The notes beneath the pieces were generated by a model, which was given only the letters and a program-made list of their open reading frames with translations, was not told the origin of the DNA and did not search any database. Below, piece after piece: positions 1-32,691 of a stretch of 64,000 bases of DNA. The DNA is from Amorphochlora amoebiformis (taxonomy: Eukaryota; Cercozoa; Chlorarachniophyceae). Each line of letters opens with the position of its first letter. Positions within the stretch are counted from its first letter, which is position 1. The position numbers and the translations under genes are program-made. The stretch is from positions 245,598-309,597 of the forward strand of contig BAAHQB010000231.1 of NCBI GenBank assembly GCA_054601695.1. The letters are read 5' to 3'.

Positions 1-621
1 TGCTTATCTAATGGTTAGTTTTCCACTAGGTTTGGAGTATGAACAAAAAGGTCATCGATCCCAAGGCTCACCGGTACTTACACACGTGATGTCTGGTTCC
101 TATGTTACTACAACACACAAACAACTGTACCTTACACAAGTGTTGACACATACCGCTATTACCAACGCACAACCATACCGTTGGTTAAATAACACCCTCT
201 CTGTTGGTTACTGTTACACCACACAACTATATCTCAACGGTATTTACATGTAATGGTATTAAGCAGCCATACTGGTCAGCATCTTGACATCTTATTATTA
301 CACATTCACAACCAAAACCTTAGTGGTATTATTTACACGTACTTTACCACTGGAGCAACTATGCAGCTTATTGTTACACATACGCAACCAAACTTATAGC
401 ATTTGCACATATTACGACTACGCATACATATTGGTCAGCATATATGCGCATCATATTTATACATACACGCAACCAACTTACTGTTAGTTATATATGTATT
501 ATATATATTACTGTAGTTACATAGCTATACATATACTACTATTGCGCACACACGACCTCAATGTGTGTAATTTTGCACATTACAATAGAGACTATGTGTT
601 TGCGCAAAAGCAAATATGCAT

Positions 622-692
<71 letters not shown>

Positions 693-847
693 CACATATA
701 TATATATATATATACATATATGCATATTTGTATTATGTATTATATGCATACAACATAAATATTATAAATAACGGATATACATATATACATATATATATAC
801 ATATATATATATATATATGTGTGTATATATATATATATATACGTATG

Positions 848-889
<42 letters not shown>

Positions 890-1088
890 ATATGTATATT
901 GTAACATGTACATTATATTTTCTTTCACAAATGTACATGCACACAAATACATACATACATACATACACTACATAAAAATACTATCCTAAATACATGTAAA
1001 TATATGTAACATATATATTCCAGAAAAGCATATACATAAATATATATATATATATGATATGTAGATATTAATATACAATATACATCAG
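1..1088. other. Intronic sequence of the GluRS gene, no exon seen
   Basis: Bases 1-490 are a C/A-rich degenerate stretch with loosely repeated words such as ACACATA and ACCATAC. Bases 619-900 are mostly (TA)n with short (CA)n and (TG)n edges. No exon-like segment with matching phase was found before the exon at 1089, so this is read as one large intron entering from the left. Confidence 0.6.
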
Positions 1089-4915
<3,827 letters not shown>

Positions 4916-5153
4916 CGAAAACCTACTCCCTTAACGAAAACCAAGAAGTCATCCTAGCACCGTGGTAATGTAACCGTAACCACACCAGGTCAAGGTCAAG
5001 AACTGAGCAACGCTCACAGCACACATGACCGTGAGTACGCCCAGAATCTAGAGTATACATATATATGTAGCATTGGATTAGCTATCCGATGGGAAGCCTA
5101 GTGACTAGAATGAGTAGTACGAATTTGAAATCGTGCGTACGATATACAGAATG

Positions 5154-5193
<40 letters not shown>

Positions 5194-5813
5194 GCTGAAA
5201 ATGCAATTTATATAAATTGAATATTTCATACATATTGGATATACTAGATATACTAGATCTAGTATCGGTACTAACGACACCAGTGTTAGACTATATACTA
5301 GTATATAATTATAACTCAGTAGGTTAAAAAGAAACTTTAGTAGAGCATACACACAGTTCATACGGTATGGTGACTAAAGGTATACTCTCTAGATTCTGTA
5401 CATACATCATCCTGGGTTCATGCTACACTTGCTAGTCTATGTGGGATGTTTTCAACGGTATTATAAAATGTCGCATGATCGGTTGTGAGTCGATCAACTT
5501 GTGACCCGCTAATCTAGCTAATGCATGCGCATGCCCCGGAGGTTTTTAACTAGTTAACTCGAATTTCATGTGCTTTGGAAGGTAATTTTATGCCTTTTAC
5601 TAGTTTAGATCAGATCATGATTTATGACTCTAATTCCATACGTTGTAGTAGTTGTAATCAGCTGACATACCCGGTATGTATATTTACCTTGGTTTACACA
5701 AGTCCAACTCCAATCATTGAGTCATACCTTCGAAGGAGAGATAGTCTGCGCATTACTAGTAATTTACTACAACTAGCTGTATACATGTACATGTACACGG
5801 ATACATGTGTATA

Positions 5814-5872
<59 letters not shown>

Positions 5873-6542
5873 CATTGTGTATAATATTTTATAATTGTAT
5901 AATTATACATATATACACATATATATACACAAATATATACATATGTACATATGTGTGTATGTTTTGCTCACATGCACGACGGATTTGGTGAAGTCTACGG
6001 CACGCGGACGGAATGGTGAACTGCAAATCGCTGATTCTTGAATTTTATTACTTTGCTTTCCTGTTTCTTTTCTTAGATCAAATTACCAGAATAAAAAACG
6101 CTTTTCGTGGTCTGAAATAATAAAGACACGTGTGTCAGGAGAAAGAGAAAAAATTAATTATTCTTCGGAGTCGGAAGAAATCACATTGTTTTGCTCTCGA
6201 CCGGAACATGTCTCCACTCAGCCCCTCCCCTGTTCCCCTTTAAAAAACAAGTTGGCGGGTAGGGTGGGGGAATAGGTGGTGAATCTTACGGAGAGAGAGA
6301 GCAAAGACGTAAGACAAGGCGAGGTAAGGGGGTTCATGAGCAGGAATCGGTTTTGCTGACAAATCGTCATTTGACCTGGGATCTCCCATTATTTTGGTGG
6401 AGGGTTTGTGCGACATGGTTTTTGTGGTGTTGTGTTGTTAGCGGTCTAGTGGCGAAGCAATTCGTGCGCGTGCGCGTGTGTGTGTGCGTGCGATGCATCC
6501 GTTGTGTATATAAGATACGAATGTATTGTGATTAGTCGATAC
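4916..6542. other. Intergenic spacer with a CTAG-rich part and a (TA)n tract
   Basis: The 3' flank of GluRS. Bases 5060-5560 form a CTAG-rich island; 5810-5870 is (TA)n. A 98-codon open frame at 5575-5871 ends in (TA)n-encoded Ile/Tyr and has no family features. From 5960 to 6542 the base composition becomes mixed, with GA-rich and GT-rich stretches just before the next start codon, a plausible promoter and 5' leader, though no motif is decisive. Confidence 0.5.
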
Positions 6543-8939
<2,397 letters not shown>

Positions 8940-8948
8940 AATCACAAT

Positions 8949-9321
<373 letters not shown>

Positions 9322-9448
9322 CACTATACGCATTATTTTATGGATTTGCATACTTATGCTTGTTGTGTATGTATGTATTTGTACATACACCTTTAATTAT
9401 ATACATAGATCTCAACCACTAGATACATGTATTTATGCATATATTTAT

Positions 9449-9494
<46 letters not shown>

Positions 9495-9496
9495 AG

Positions 9497-14282
<4,786 letters not shown>

Positions 14283-15608
14283 ACACACTTCCAATGGACA
14301 ACAATGTAGACTCCCGATCTATAGTAGTATATGTTTGTTATAGCTCACACTAGGTAGATCCAGATCATATCTCAAAAAAAAGATTAAAAGTTCTGATATT
14401 TAACTTTGTCACGACTTTTGTATTTATATCAATGTGTGACACACACTAGACTATTCCCAATAATAAATCAAACATAGTATGAGCGTTGTCAAGGCATTTA
14501 AGCTAAGCTGAGAAAGAATATCTAGAATATGCACTAGATGCATGCATATTCTAGATGTTATTATCTAGACTGCTATCCTCCGTGTGTGTATCCTGCCACA
14601 ACTTGTATCAAGTCCCTACAGCCGGGTACCGAACAGAGTTTATCATAAGTTGCACATGTAGTATTAATACTAACCGTTAGGCTAGAATACTCAGACTAGA
14701 CCAGATCTATCTAGTCTATAGATACATTCAATGAGTGCTCAGGCTGGTATCGAACTAACAAATAGAAGGACGCCAGCTAGTCCGAAGTGTCGAAGACTAG
14801 ACTAGTGGTTTGGATGTCCAGTATTCTCAAGATGTTGCGTACATTTGGAACGCACCGTTATAATGGTGATACGTATTATACGTATACGTACATATAATTT
14901 TAGTATATCGTATTCAATGATCATGCGTATACCGTCGTACGTATGTTCGAGATATTATCTGAATTATACGTATACGTACGTACGTACCAAGCCTTGTGCG
15001 TATATACGTACATATACTAGATCATGATACATACGTAGGTATACCATATTGTAACCATTACCTAGATAGTCGAATCTAGAGCAAATCATAGTATAGACGT
15101 ATACGTATAGCCTACTAGATAAACCGCAAGTTGAATTATATCATGATATGCTGCAATTCATACGCTAGATACGTATAACGGTGAGTGGTTTAGGTTTACC
15201 TCTAGATGTACTGTACACCTTACTGAGCCTGCAGCTGAACACTAAGTCTAGAACTAGACTAACTGTAGTTTGTCTAGGCTAGCTGCCTAGAGGCTATCAG
15301 TACTGAGTACAGACTAGAGAGAGGTACTAATAACTAGATAAGACAAGTTAGTCTTGTTAGTACTCAGTGGGTACCGTGTACCTACTCTAGCTGATATCGA
15401 TCTGAGTTCTCCATGCATATGACCTCTGATACTACATTAATTACATATACGTACGTACGAATACGTACGTACGTACATGTAGTAACCTAGAGTGATCATG
15501 GTTGAGGCCCCAGTGAACCGCTTGATGATTACAATCTATATAATTACAAGTTTCATCGACATTTATTTACTGGTGACGGAGACGGTGAGTAGATCTAGCA
15601 GCTGGATG
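14283..15608. other. CTAG-rich spacer between convergent genes
   Basis: From 14330 to 15600 the tetranucleotide CTAG occurs about 27 times in roughly 1.2 kb, many as TCTAGA or ACTAGT, against about 4-5 expected by chance. GTACGTAC and CGTATACG palindromes cluster at 14860-15060 and 15440-15475. No coding signal was seen. The REEP gene stops at 14282 and the minus-strand gene stops at 15609, so this is a 3'-to-3' spacer. Confidence 0.7.
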
Positions 15609-15979
15609 TTAGAGGTCATCTTTGAGCATGGATGGCTGATTGGAAGCCGTATTACTACCGGTTGAGGCTTTACTGCTCTTCGCGATAGTTGAATTTTGGG
15701 CCTGGTCTAAATCGATATCTAGGCCGAAGTGTTCCACTATCCGACTCCATATCTCGTATGACGTCTCCCATCTGACCAACATTTAATATTGAGAGGCTAT
15801 ATATATATTAAGTATATATATATATATATATGTATTATATATATATATATGTGTATATGTATATGTGTGTGTACATACATGGACACAATATTATATATAT
15901 ATATATATATATATTGTATATATGTATATATACATATATATATATTTATATATATATATATATATATATGTATATTATA

Positions 15980-16018
<39 letters not shown>

Positions 16019-16189
16019 ATGTATATATGTCTATATACATATATACATGTACTTGTATGTACATATATATGTATATACATATGTATATATATATATATAT
16101 ATAAATGTATATAATATTCACACATATGCATACACACATATCATATTATATATGCACACATGTATATATGTATATATATGATTTGTTCA

Positions 16190-16287
<98 letters not shown>

Positions 16288-16338
16288 ATATATGTATGTA
16301 TATATTTATGTATATATATCTACACACATTTATATATG

Positions 16339-16395
<57 letters not shown>

Positions 16396-16478
16396 CATGT
16401 AACAAATACTTATACATATCTATCTGGTGGCAATTATATTTTTAGTCATATATTTAAATACCTACATTCAAAACACAC

Positions 16479-16532
<54 letters not shown>

Positions 16533-16588
16533 GTATATATATGTATACATATATATTACATATACATATATATATATATGTAGATATA

Positions 16589-16619
<31 letters not shown>

Positions 16620-17770
16620 GTTGTTTATATCAAGATTTATTTACCCCTTGAGTCTATTTTGTCCGCATTGTTCGTATCCAAAAGGAGATGCCTTGTAGTA
16701 TCCTTCTCGATATCAATATATTATATCAGCCATACATATACATATGTGTCTTAATATACATCATATCCAAAAGGAGATGCCTTGTAGTATCCTTCTCGAT
16801 ATCAATATAATATATCACCCATATACATATGCGTCTTAATTTACATCATATCTAAAAGGAGATGCCTTATTGTATCCTTCTCGATATCAATATAATATAT
16901 CACTCATATGCGTCTTAATACACATCATATCCAAAAGGAGATGCCTTGTAGTATCCTTCTCGATATCAATATAATATATCACCCATACACATATGCGTCT
17001 TAATTTACATCATATCCAAAAGGAGATGCCTTATATCATCCTTCTCGATATCAATATAATATATCACTCATATACACATGCGTCTTAATACATATCATAT
17101 CCAAAAGGAGATGCCTTGTAGTATCCTTCTCGATATCAATATATCAGCCATACATGTACATATGTGTCTCAATATACATCATATCCAAAAGGAGACGCCT
17201 TGTAGTATCCTTCTCGATATCAATATATTACATCAGCTATATACATATGTGTCTTAATATACATCATTCCAAAAGGAGATGCCTTGAAGTATCCTTCTCG
17301 ATATCAATATAATATATCGTGTGCAAATATCTATTTATGTACAATGTACATGTTTAAGTATATATCATACAACAGTACTAATACATATTGAATTCATGCC
17401 TTGCATGTACTTACCATGAATATGGATACATATTTAATTATATGTGTATGTATGTGTGTATGTATGTGTGTATGCATGTATGTATGTATGTATGTATGAA
17501 TGTATGTATGTATGTATGTATGTATGTATGCATATAATTACCATGAATATTGATACATAATTAATATCTGGACATTAATCGGATATGTTTATACATTATA
17601 TTGATATAATGTAATATTATATCATTATTGATATTTATGGTGATGTAGATATAGATGTGCAAGAAGATATGTGGAGACCTTTCTTCAAGCTCATCCCAAC
17701 GGGAGGAAAATTAAACTAAATATCAAAGCAAATGTTAACAATGTGTACACATATATGATAACATATCGCG

Positions 17771-17816
<46 letters not shown>

Positions 17817-17887
17817 TACACCTGGTAGGTTCCTGCTATTGACAGTCCCTTTAAGATATGGGTAGAATGAAACCAACTGATATATAC

Positions 17888-17928
<41 letters not shown>

Positions 17929-17985
17929 GATATATAAAGTATATATTTTTATATATGTATATATATATGTACTAAAAATATATAC

Positions 17986-18022
<37 letters not shown>

Positions 18023-18275
18023 TATAATATATATATATATATGTACTATAAATATATACACACATACATATATATATATATACATACATACATATATTCA
18101 AAGGGGCAGTAGAAAATACATATGCAGTGTATCATATGAATAAGTAGTCCTACCTATCACTACATCATATTAATGTATGTATGTGTATTGTATACGTACA
18201 TATCATATGAACGTATGTATATGCATAGATTCGGTACCCAGGGGCAAAGAATAAAATGTCGCCTTCCCGTAACAC
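15609..18275 (-). CDS. JmjC/cupin-8-like protein, C-terminal part (four exons)
   Basis: Exons on the minus strand, 5' to 3': 18275-18238, 17876-17822, 16691-16645 and 15771-15609 (TAA). All are GT-AG and phase-consistent. The joined protein reads [38 protein letters not shown], then [20 protein letters not shown] and a Ser/Asn-rich tail ending MLKDDL. The [20 protein letters not shown] pattern matches the last strands of JmjC/cupin-8 hydroxylases (typical GDmLFiPpGWwH...SIavn), whose His is the third iron ligand. The first iron motif HxD must lie upstream and was not located, so the 5' end is missing. The plus strand of 17.65-18.3 kb also reads like exons; phase and motif favour minus. Confidence 0.6.
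15800..16630. repeat. (TA)n microsatellite intron
   Basis: TA tracts with ATGTAC and GTGTAT interruptions fill the last intron of the JmjC-like minus-strand gene. Confidence 0.9.
16692..17330 (-). repeat. Acceptor-derived array, about 85-bp unit, about eight copies
   Basis: Read on the minus strand, each unit contains GAAGGATACTACAAG followed by GCATCTCCTTTTGGATA, i.e. the acceptor and first 17 bases of the exon at 16691. The copies run upstream into the intron. The AG is kept in most copies; some read ACAATAAG or TTCAAG. Confidence 0.88.
17440..17535. repeat. (TATG)n tetranucleotide tract
   Basis: ATGTATGTATG repeats flanked by two copies of TTACCATGAATAT about 110 bp apart. Confidence 0.85.
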
Positions 18276-18564
18276 CTGAAACCATATGCAGATTGGATCA
18301 AACATATTATTACACATATTACTCAGTGATACTCACATATATAATATATAAGTGTATATAATATGCTTATATGTATATATATATATACATATATAATATG
18401 TTTGTATATATTATATATACATATACGTATACAAGTATTTGTAGATACACACGTAGTAAGAAATGAAAAGTATTGGAATATGCACCCGTATAAACTTATT
18501 GTATTTCTATCTACACTACATATATACATATATATATATATACATATATATTATATATACATAC

Positions 18565-18602
<38 letters not shown>

Positions 18603-18681
18603 TATATTTCATGTATATGTATACATACATAATAATGTATAATAATACATAATAATACATATATATATATATATATATATG

Positions 18682-18739
<58 letters not shown>

Positions 18740-18755
<16 letters not shown>

Positions 18756-18960
18756 GTTAGCGCTGAGCCGTATGATAGAGGTAGTCGATAATTTGGTTGA
18801 AAGCAGTGTGATTTTTGACTTTTTGACATTTGGAATATAACAAATCTTCTTGGGGAGGCAGACAGCCTCCCCAGGATACCCGCGGGGTGCATCTCGTACG
18901 AGGTCACGTGACCGCGCGGTCTACGAATTCGTGTTATGGTGGCATGATCTATTTAAACGT
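18740..18960. promoter_or_regulatory. Possible promoter region: E-box palindrome and strong hairpin
   Basis: GGTCACGTGACC at 18902-18913 is a perfect 12-bp palindrome with a CACGTG core. GGGGAGGC at 18852-18859 pairs with GCCTCCCC at 18865-18872 across a 5-base loop. The stretch is locally GC-rich after a long (TA)n. It could hold the promoter or 5' exon of the minus-strand JmjC-like gene; function is inferred only from composition and position. Confidence 0.3.
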
Positions 18961-19066
18961 TGTCTCAGAAGGATCCATCTATCTATCGGTTAGTACGAAC
19001 TTGGTTGCGACTATGCTATCTATACTCACCTATATCGTAACATGCACTGTGCTATTTACTACTGTG

Positions 19067-19110
<44 letters not shown>

Positions 19111-19339
19111 ATACAACATACAAAGTTTAGTAAGGAAGATGGTAAGGAATTAATTTGTTAATGTTACCCTTTGCCGTGTTATTTGATTGAAAGTGTGTGT
19201 GTGTATGACTTGTAGTATATATATACATCTATCCATACATATTTGATTAGGTGTGTGATTGACTTTTTGTGGATGTTTGTATTTGTTGTGTACATGTACA
19301 TTCGATTTCTTGTGTATGTATCGTTTCTAAAGGATGTTT

Positions 19340-19710
19340 CATCTGTTATTTGTTGTTTTTTATTTGTTGTTTGTTATTTGTTGTTGTTTGTCATTTGTTG
19401 TTTGTTATTTGTTGTTGTTTGTTATTTGTTGTTGTTTGTTATTTGTTGTTTGCTATTTGTTGTTTGCTATTTGTTATTTGTTATTTGTTGTTTGTTATTT
19501 GTTGTTTGTTATTTGCTGTTTGTTATTTGTTGTTTGTTATTTGTTGTTTGTTATTCGTTGTGTATGTATGTGTGTATGTATGTATGTATGTATGTATGTA
19601 TGTATGTATGTATGTATGTATGTATGTGTATGTATGTATGTATGTATGTATGTATGTATGTATGTATGTATGTATGTATGTATGTATGTATGTATGTATG
19701 TATGTATGAT
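19340..19710. repeat. (TTGTTTGTTAT)n array followed by (TATG)n
   Basis: Repeats of TTGTTTGTTATTTG fill 19340-19560, then about 33 ATGT units fill 19565-19708. Open frames on both strands here are Cys/Leu- or His/Thr-rich artefacts. The segment 19709-19760 just beyond reads as exon-like on either strand (minus: an acceptor TTGTTTTAG before GGGGGAAATGG). Confidence 0.85.
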
Positions 19711-19806
19711 ATGAACCGTCTCGAAACGGCTGTGCGGCGGAATCCATTTCCCCCCTAAAACAATAACACGTAGAATAATATATGACATGTATACATACAT
19801 TATATC

Positions 19807-19842
<36 letters not shown>

Positions 19843-20070
19843 TTGACACAAGACGGTCAAAATGGTGTTTAACAGGACAAAACACAGGATCCTAATGACA
19901 TACATGTTTACACTAACTCTACACCACATCAATAGATTCATAATGCATGTGAGCTCATCCATATGTCATCTCCAATTCATCAACAACACGAAACATATAT
20001 ATATCAATATATCAACATCAATATATATGTGGATATAGATATAGTTATATATGCATATATTGTTTTGATG

Positions 20071-20151
20071 TTAATACCGGGTTCTAACGGAGGCACTTCC
20101 CATCCGCTTGGGCTCCACAGGTTCCACCTCTTACAACAGTTGTAATATATA

Positions 20152-20190
<39 letters not shown>

Positions 20191-20227
20191 GAATATATAT
20201 TATAAGAATAGGTTGATATATGCTTAG

Positions 20228-20268
<41 letters not shown>

Positions 20269-20557
20269 TTAAGAATATATATATATATATATATAATACC
20301 TTTTTGCCCTGAAACTGAATTGATATCTGAGCTGAACCATACAACCAACAGTATCATACAACTTACATCAACCAACAATATTATACACCTGACATCAAAA
20401 CACCAACATTATATACCTTACACTATATCTGACCTGAACCATACACCACTATTATACACTTTCCACTATTTGAACTCATGCGCATTGCATGGGAATATCC
20501 TTGTGGGTCCTGAAGCATCAGACACCCTACCTTACTTTTTCAAAAATAAGGTGCCCC
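20071..20557 (-). CDS. 3' end of a small minus-strand gene, family unknown
   Basis: Exons on the minus strand: 20557-20536, 20326-20300 and 20127-20071 (TAA), joining in phase as [16 protein letters not shown] and [18 protein letters not shown]. The donors are GTAAGG and GTATTA; the acceptors are GTTTAG, CTCAG and AAGAG. The basic tail ends in ...SVRTRY. The 5' part probably lies in 20.9-21.5 kb, where several frames are open, but I could not choose one. The acceptor of the middle exon has a copy in the intron near 20430-20455 (ATGGTTCAGGTCAGATATAG). Confidence 0.45.
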
Positions 20558-20835
20558 CTAAACCATCGGAGACCCGACCTTGTCGATAGAAAGGAGGCGA
20601 ATGTGTGTGTGTTGTGAATATGTGTTTTTGAGTGTGTGTCGAAGTCCATTTGAATGCGATGAGAGGAGAGTGACGAAACGACCACTCAGTATTCTATTAT
20701 CGTTTAATACAAGTATACATGATGAGATATTATATCAGACATATAAATATATAAATGTATAGGGAACGTAAACCGTTACACACTTGCATCGCAAATACTA
20801 CGGTATATCTATATTAAGTATATGTGTATGTACGA

Positions 20836-20874
<39 letters not shown>

Positions 20875-21267
20875 CATACACACATATATTTAATACACTC
20901 TTGATCACATTCTTACATACATGTAAATGAATAGATATGCGCATGTTGTGATGGAAGGTATAGTACCTTGACATAGCTGATCAAAATGCAAGGGGCCTCC
21001 AAATCGCTGACCTTACAAGGCACAGTGGATACGGGATCAATCAACCTGCATCGACCTCCCAACATTGATGAAAATATGACGGTATCCTCCAAACACCTGA
21101 CCTTACAAGGCCCATTGGATCACACAACTTACACCCTACAACGACCTCCCCACAATGATGAAAATACACAGCGGTCCTCAAAACACGTGGCCTTTTCAAC
21201 CGACAATCGATCAAACAACTAGCCTCCTCACGACCGCGAACACGACCACGACCACGACAACGAACAT

Positions 21268-21312
<45 letters not shown>

Positions 21313-21568
21313 ATAAATGCAAACAAGCACATGCGCGCAGATGTTTGGATTGTGTAGATAGATAGATGGTGGATGGAAAGCAGATTCGGTTTCGGTTTTG
21401 GTGTTGAGAGATCCCGGCAAGCACTTGTGGCACCTGTGTCTCCCCAAAACACGGCCGGCCCCACAAAATGTGTCCTTGGCGCGGGAGGTGGAAAGGAAAG
21501 GATGTTTGACAGCAAAGCGTCTCGAATCGAACTTGTCATCCGGCCTGATGAGGGCACAAACACGGAAA
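20558..21568. other. GC-richer stretch with 90-bp and hexamer repeats; exons unresolved
   Basis: Bases 20985-21190 hold two and a half copies of a 90-bp unit containing CCTTACAAGGC and CGACCTCCC. An (ACGAAC)n hexamer run sits at 21258-21312. In 21320-21570 all frames are open on both strands, so coding use cannot be decided by reading alone. It may include the 5' exon of the minus-strand gene ending at 20071. Confidence 0.4.
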
Positions 21569-28534
<6,966 letters not shown>

Positions 28535-28835
28535 CTTCCCTCCCCTCCACCAAACCGTTACCCAAACCCACACCGACAAAACCCCCCCCCCAAAGACAAA
28601 AAGTCCTCTGGGCACCCCCATGTCCACGTGTTGGGTTTTGGGTGGCCGTGATGATGGCTTATCCTGAGCGCAAAGTTATAAATAATTAAATAAACTTCGT
28701 GCGGCTTGGGGCGCTTGGCCCACGCTCCACACGTGCCGTCGCGCGCGACGCGATGCTCAATGGAGGCGACGCGATGCTCAATGAAGGCTCGGCACGGCAG
28801 AATATATATGGCACTTTCGCCTTAGTAACATTAAC
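28535..28835. promoter_or_regulatory. Divergent intergenic region between two head-to-head genes
   Basis: GC-rich relative to the rest. CACGTG cores occur near 28626 and 28732. GGCGACGCGATGCTCAAT is nearly duplicated at 28748-28781. Minus-strand transcription (exon at 28534) and plus-strand transcription (ATG 28836) would both start here, so a bidirectional promoter is plausible. Confidence 0.4.
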
Positions 28836-29656
28836 ATGTCGGGCTCCTGCCGTTTCTTGAGTTTGGGTACCCGGGAGTACCCCCCAGCATACATTAGAGG
28901 TTTCAACACGATGTACCCGTCGCGATGGATCCCGAATCTTCCCGATGCAGCACAATTCCGAAACCATAAAGCCCTCTTTAAACAATTAGAGGTCAACACA
29001 AATATCACGCAGCGTGTCACGTCGTGTCGACCCTCACACTAAGAATTGGGTAAGCCGCCATGACGCCGGGCTCTCACGTCGCGCATCTGCATCCTTTCTC
29101 TCCACAAAAGCCGACACGCAACCTGCATCAACCCAAATAAACCCAGAGAGCCCAAGCCGACCATAATGGCCTCGATAGTTCAGATGATTTTGTACCAAGC
29201 CGTCGTGCTTATTCGCCAGTCCGACCAGACGCTCGAGAAATTTTTGGAGTTTGCCGGGGATCCAGCTGCGTACACATCAAGTCTCGCCTGGGTCAATTGT
29301 GCCAGTCGATACCTCGCAAGGATTGGGTTTGAACGCGAGGCGTTCGAAAACTTCTTTTTGATCGGAAACATGCACGATGCGGCGACGTTGCTATTGGAAA
29401 ACTTGGGTGAACTGGAGATGGATACGGACTCGTCGCCGTTGCAAGGTTAGCTGGGAGTGAGCGAGTACGCTCATTCGGATAGTTTTCTCAGCTTGTGCAA
29501 ACCTTTCTCAGCTTGTGCAAACCTTCTTTCGTCTCGGCGAGTTTCGAGTTTGTTAGTCTTACTCGCAGTATTTATCCACTTTCAGCCTGGTTGGTAGGGA
29601 AGTCGTTTGTGAAAACGGAAGGTAGGGATCACAAACGTAGAAAGCAGTTTAAATAG
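28836..29656 (+). CDS. Unknown small protein, two or three exons
   Basis: Exon 29157-29445 contains ATG 29166 and joins in phase to 29586-29656 (TAG), giving MASIVQMILYQAVVLIRQSD, LAWVNCASRYLARIGFE, FENFFLIGNMHDAATLLLEN, then AWLVGKSFVKTEG and a basic tail RDHKRRKQFK. An upstream exon 28836-28991 (MSGSCRFLSLGTREYPPAY ... HKALFKQLE) joins in phase 0 if the acceptor CCCAAG at 29156 is used; otherwise ATG 29166 is the start. The middle part looks helical and partly amphipathic. I recognise no family. The lysine/arginine tail could be a nuclear signal. Confidence 0.55.
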
Positions 29657-30676
29657 ACCGGCCGGCTCTCACTTTGGTGAGACCATACAAGGAGAAACTG
29701 GGATGAAGCTTTTAAAACCCCGTGCAGTAGCGACGGTCTGCTGGGCGAATCAAATGCCCACGTACCTAGCGTACCCACCAGTAACGAAGGTATACATATG
29801 CATAATATTATAAAAATATTCATATATAATTATGTAAATACTTTTTTTTATATATATCTGATATCTGGGATATATCAAGATATAGCTTGTATATACGAAG
29901 ACATCTGGGATGTCGAATTCATCCCGGCTTTCATTCTTGTCGTCAGTGGCTTTCGTACTTGTTCGAAGTTCGTCTACATCTTAATACATATCCTTTTTTT
30001 CTTTTTGGCCGAGTCAGGGTTATGGTTCAGGGTTAGGTTTAAATTCCGTTTATGGCTATGAATCTATGATGTCACAGGCTAGATTCTAGCATAAGCTGGG
30101 ACTTAGTACTTCAAATAAAGAAATCCAGCCGGCAAGTTTCAAGAGTTCTCGGTAGCTAGTCTGCACCGTCGAAAAAAAAAATAGTTGAATCGCTGCATCA
30201 AACAGTTAGATGAAAAAAGAGTTACTCGTCAGTAAATCTAGTGAATCGTCAGTAGCATCTAAAGATTATGATGTAGAGTATACGTTTGCAATCCGATAGT
30301 CCTAGAGTCTACAGTAGCTAGTACTAGCTACAGTCTAGGGCTCAGAGCACTACCTCTAGTGTTCACACTAGTCTAGTAGTGGACGCTTAGCAATTGATTA
30401 ATTGAGACCGTAAGTAATGTTTTCATCGTGACTAAACTTCGCCTCGACTAGCCCATCTAGCCATCACATATATTCTTGATCTATTTGATATGCTTCTACT
30501 AACTAATCTAGTAATATTCCTCATGCGGAATCAGGATTCATGCAATGATCAGAGATATATTAGATTAAGTAGGCAAATCATGAAACACAAAACCTACCAA
30601 TTTCCTCGATTACAGATTCTAGTACGCTGTGAATACAGCAGTCATAGGCTCTAGATGCAAAATATATTATTAGTCC
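29657..30676. other. Spacer: unique sequence, then a CTAG-rich island
   Basis: A 25-bp block (TTCTCAGCTTGTGCAAACC) is duplicated at 29486-29525, inside the preceding gene's intron. 30060-30670 holds about 16 CTAG sites in 610 bp. No coding signal was found. An 87-codon frame at 29798-30061 is Ile/Tyr/Phe-rich with no features. Confidence 0.55.
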
Positions 30677-30787
30677 ATGAAAACATTCCAGCTGAACGCT
30701 CAAATGATCCTTGGCCTACTACTTGTACTGGCTAGCCTTCACAGCTCGTCCGTCACCGTACGGCCATGGCGAGATGATATCTCCACT
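30677..30787 (+). CDS. Possible first exon with signal peptide
   Basis: ATG 30677 opens MKTFQLNAQMILGLLLVLAS followed by LHSSSVTVRPWRDDIST and a donor GTATGC. The hydrophobic core with a small-residue site (LAS-LHS) looks like a secretory signal peptide. No in-phase continuing exon could be chosen among the (TA)n downstream, so this is one unconfirmed exon. Confidence 0.35.
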
Positions 30788-30879
30788 GTATGCTTACCCT
30801 ATTATCATATCATGACATTTATACTACACAAAACTAATGCAGAAAATAACGTATTATAAAATAAATATATACATATATG

Positions 30880-32510
<1,631 letters not shown>

Positions 32511-32574
32511 TAAGTTATTAACTTGATGCAAAAGTTGTTAGCGCAGTGAGCGGTGTGGGATTCCAATGCTCGTT

Positions 32575-32680
32575 GTCTATTTGCGCGTCGATTTGCGCGT
32601 CTATTTGCGCGTCTATTGCGCGTCTATTTGAGCGTCTATTTGCGTGTCTATTTGCGCGTCTATTGCGGCTATAATTTGAT
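32575..32680. repeat. 12-13-bp array GCGCGTCTATTT
   Basis: About eight units TTGCGCGTCTA, unusually GC-rich for this window. It directly precedes a plus-strand open stretch at 32690-32833. Confidence 0.85.
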
Positions 32681-32691
32681 TGATTTGATTG

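Noticed and set aside
19243-19758. 171-codon Cys/Leu-rich plus frame, apparent membrane protein
   Set aside because: Built from TTGTTTGTTAT and ATGT repeats; it has no acceptor and no conserved features.
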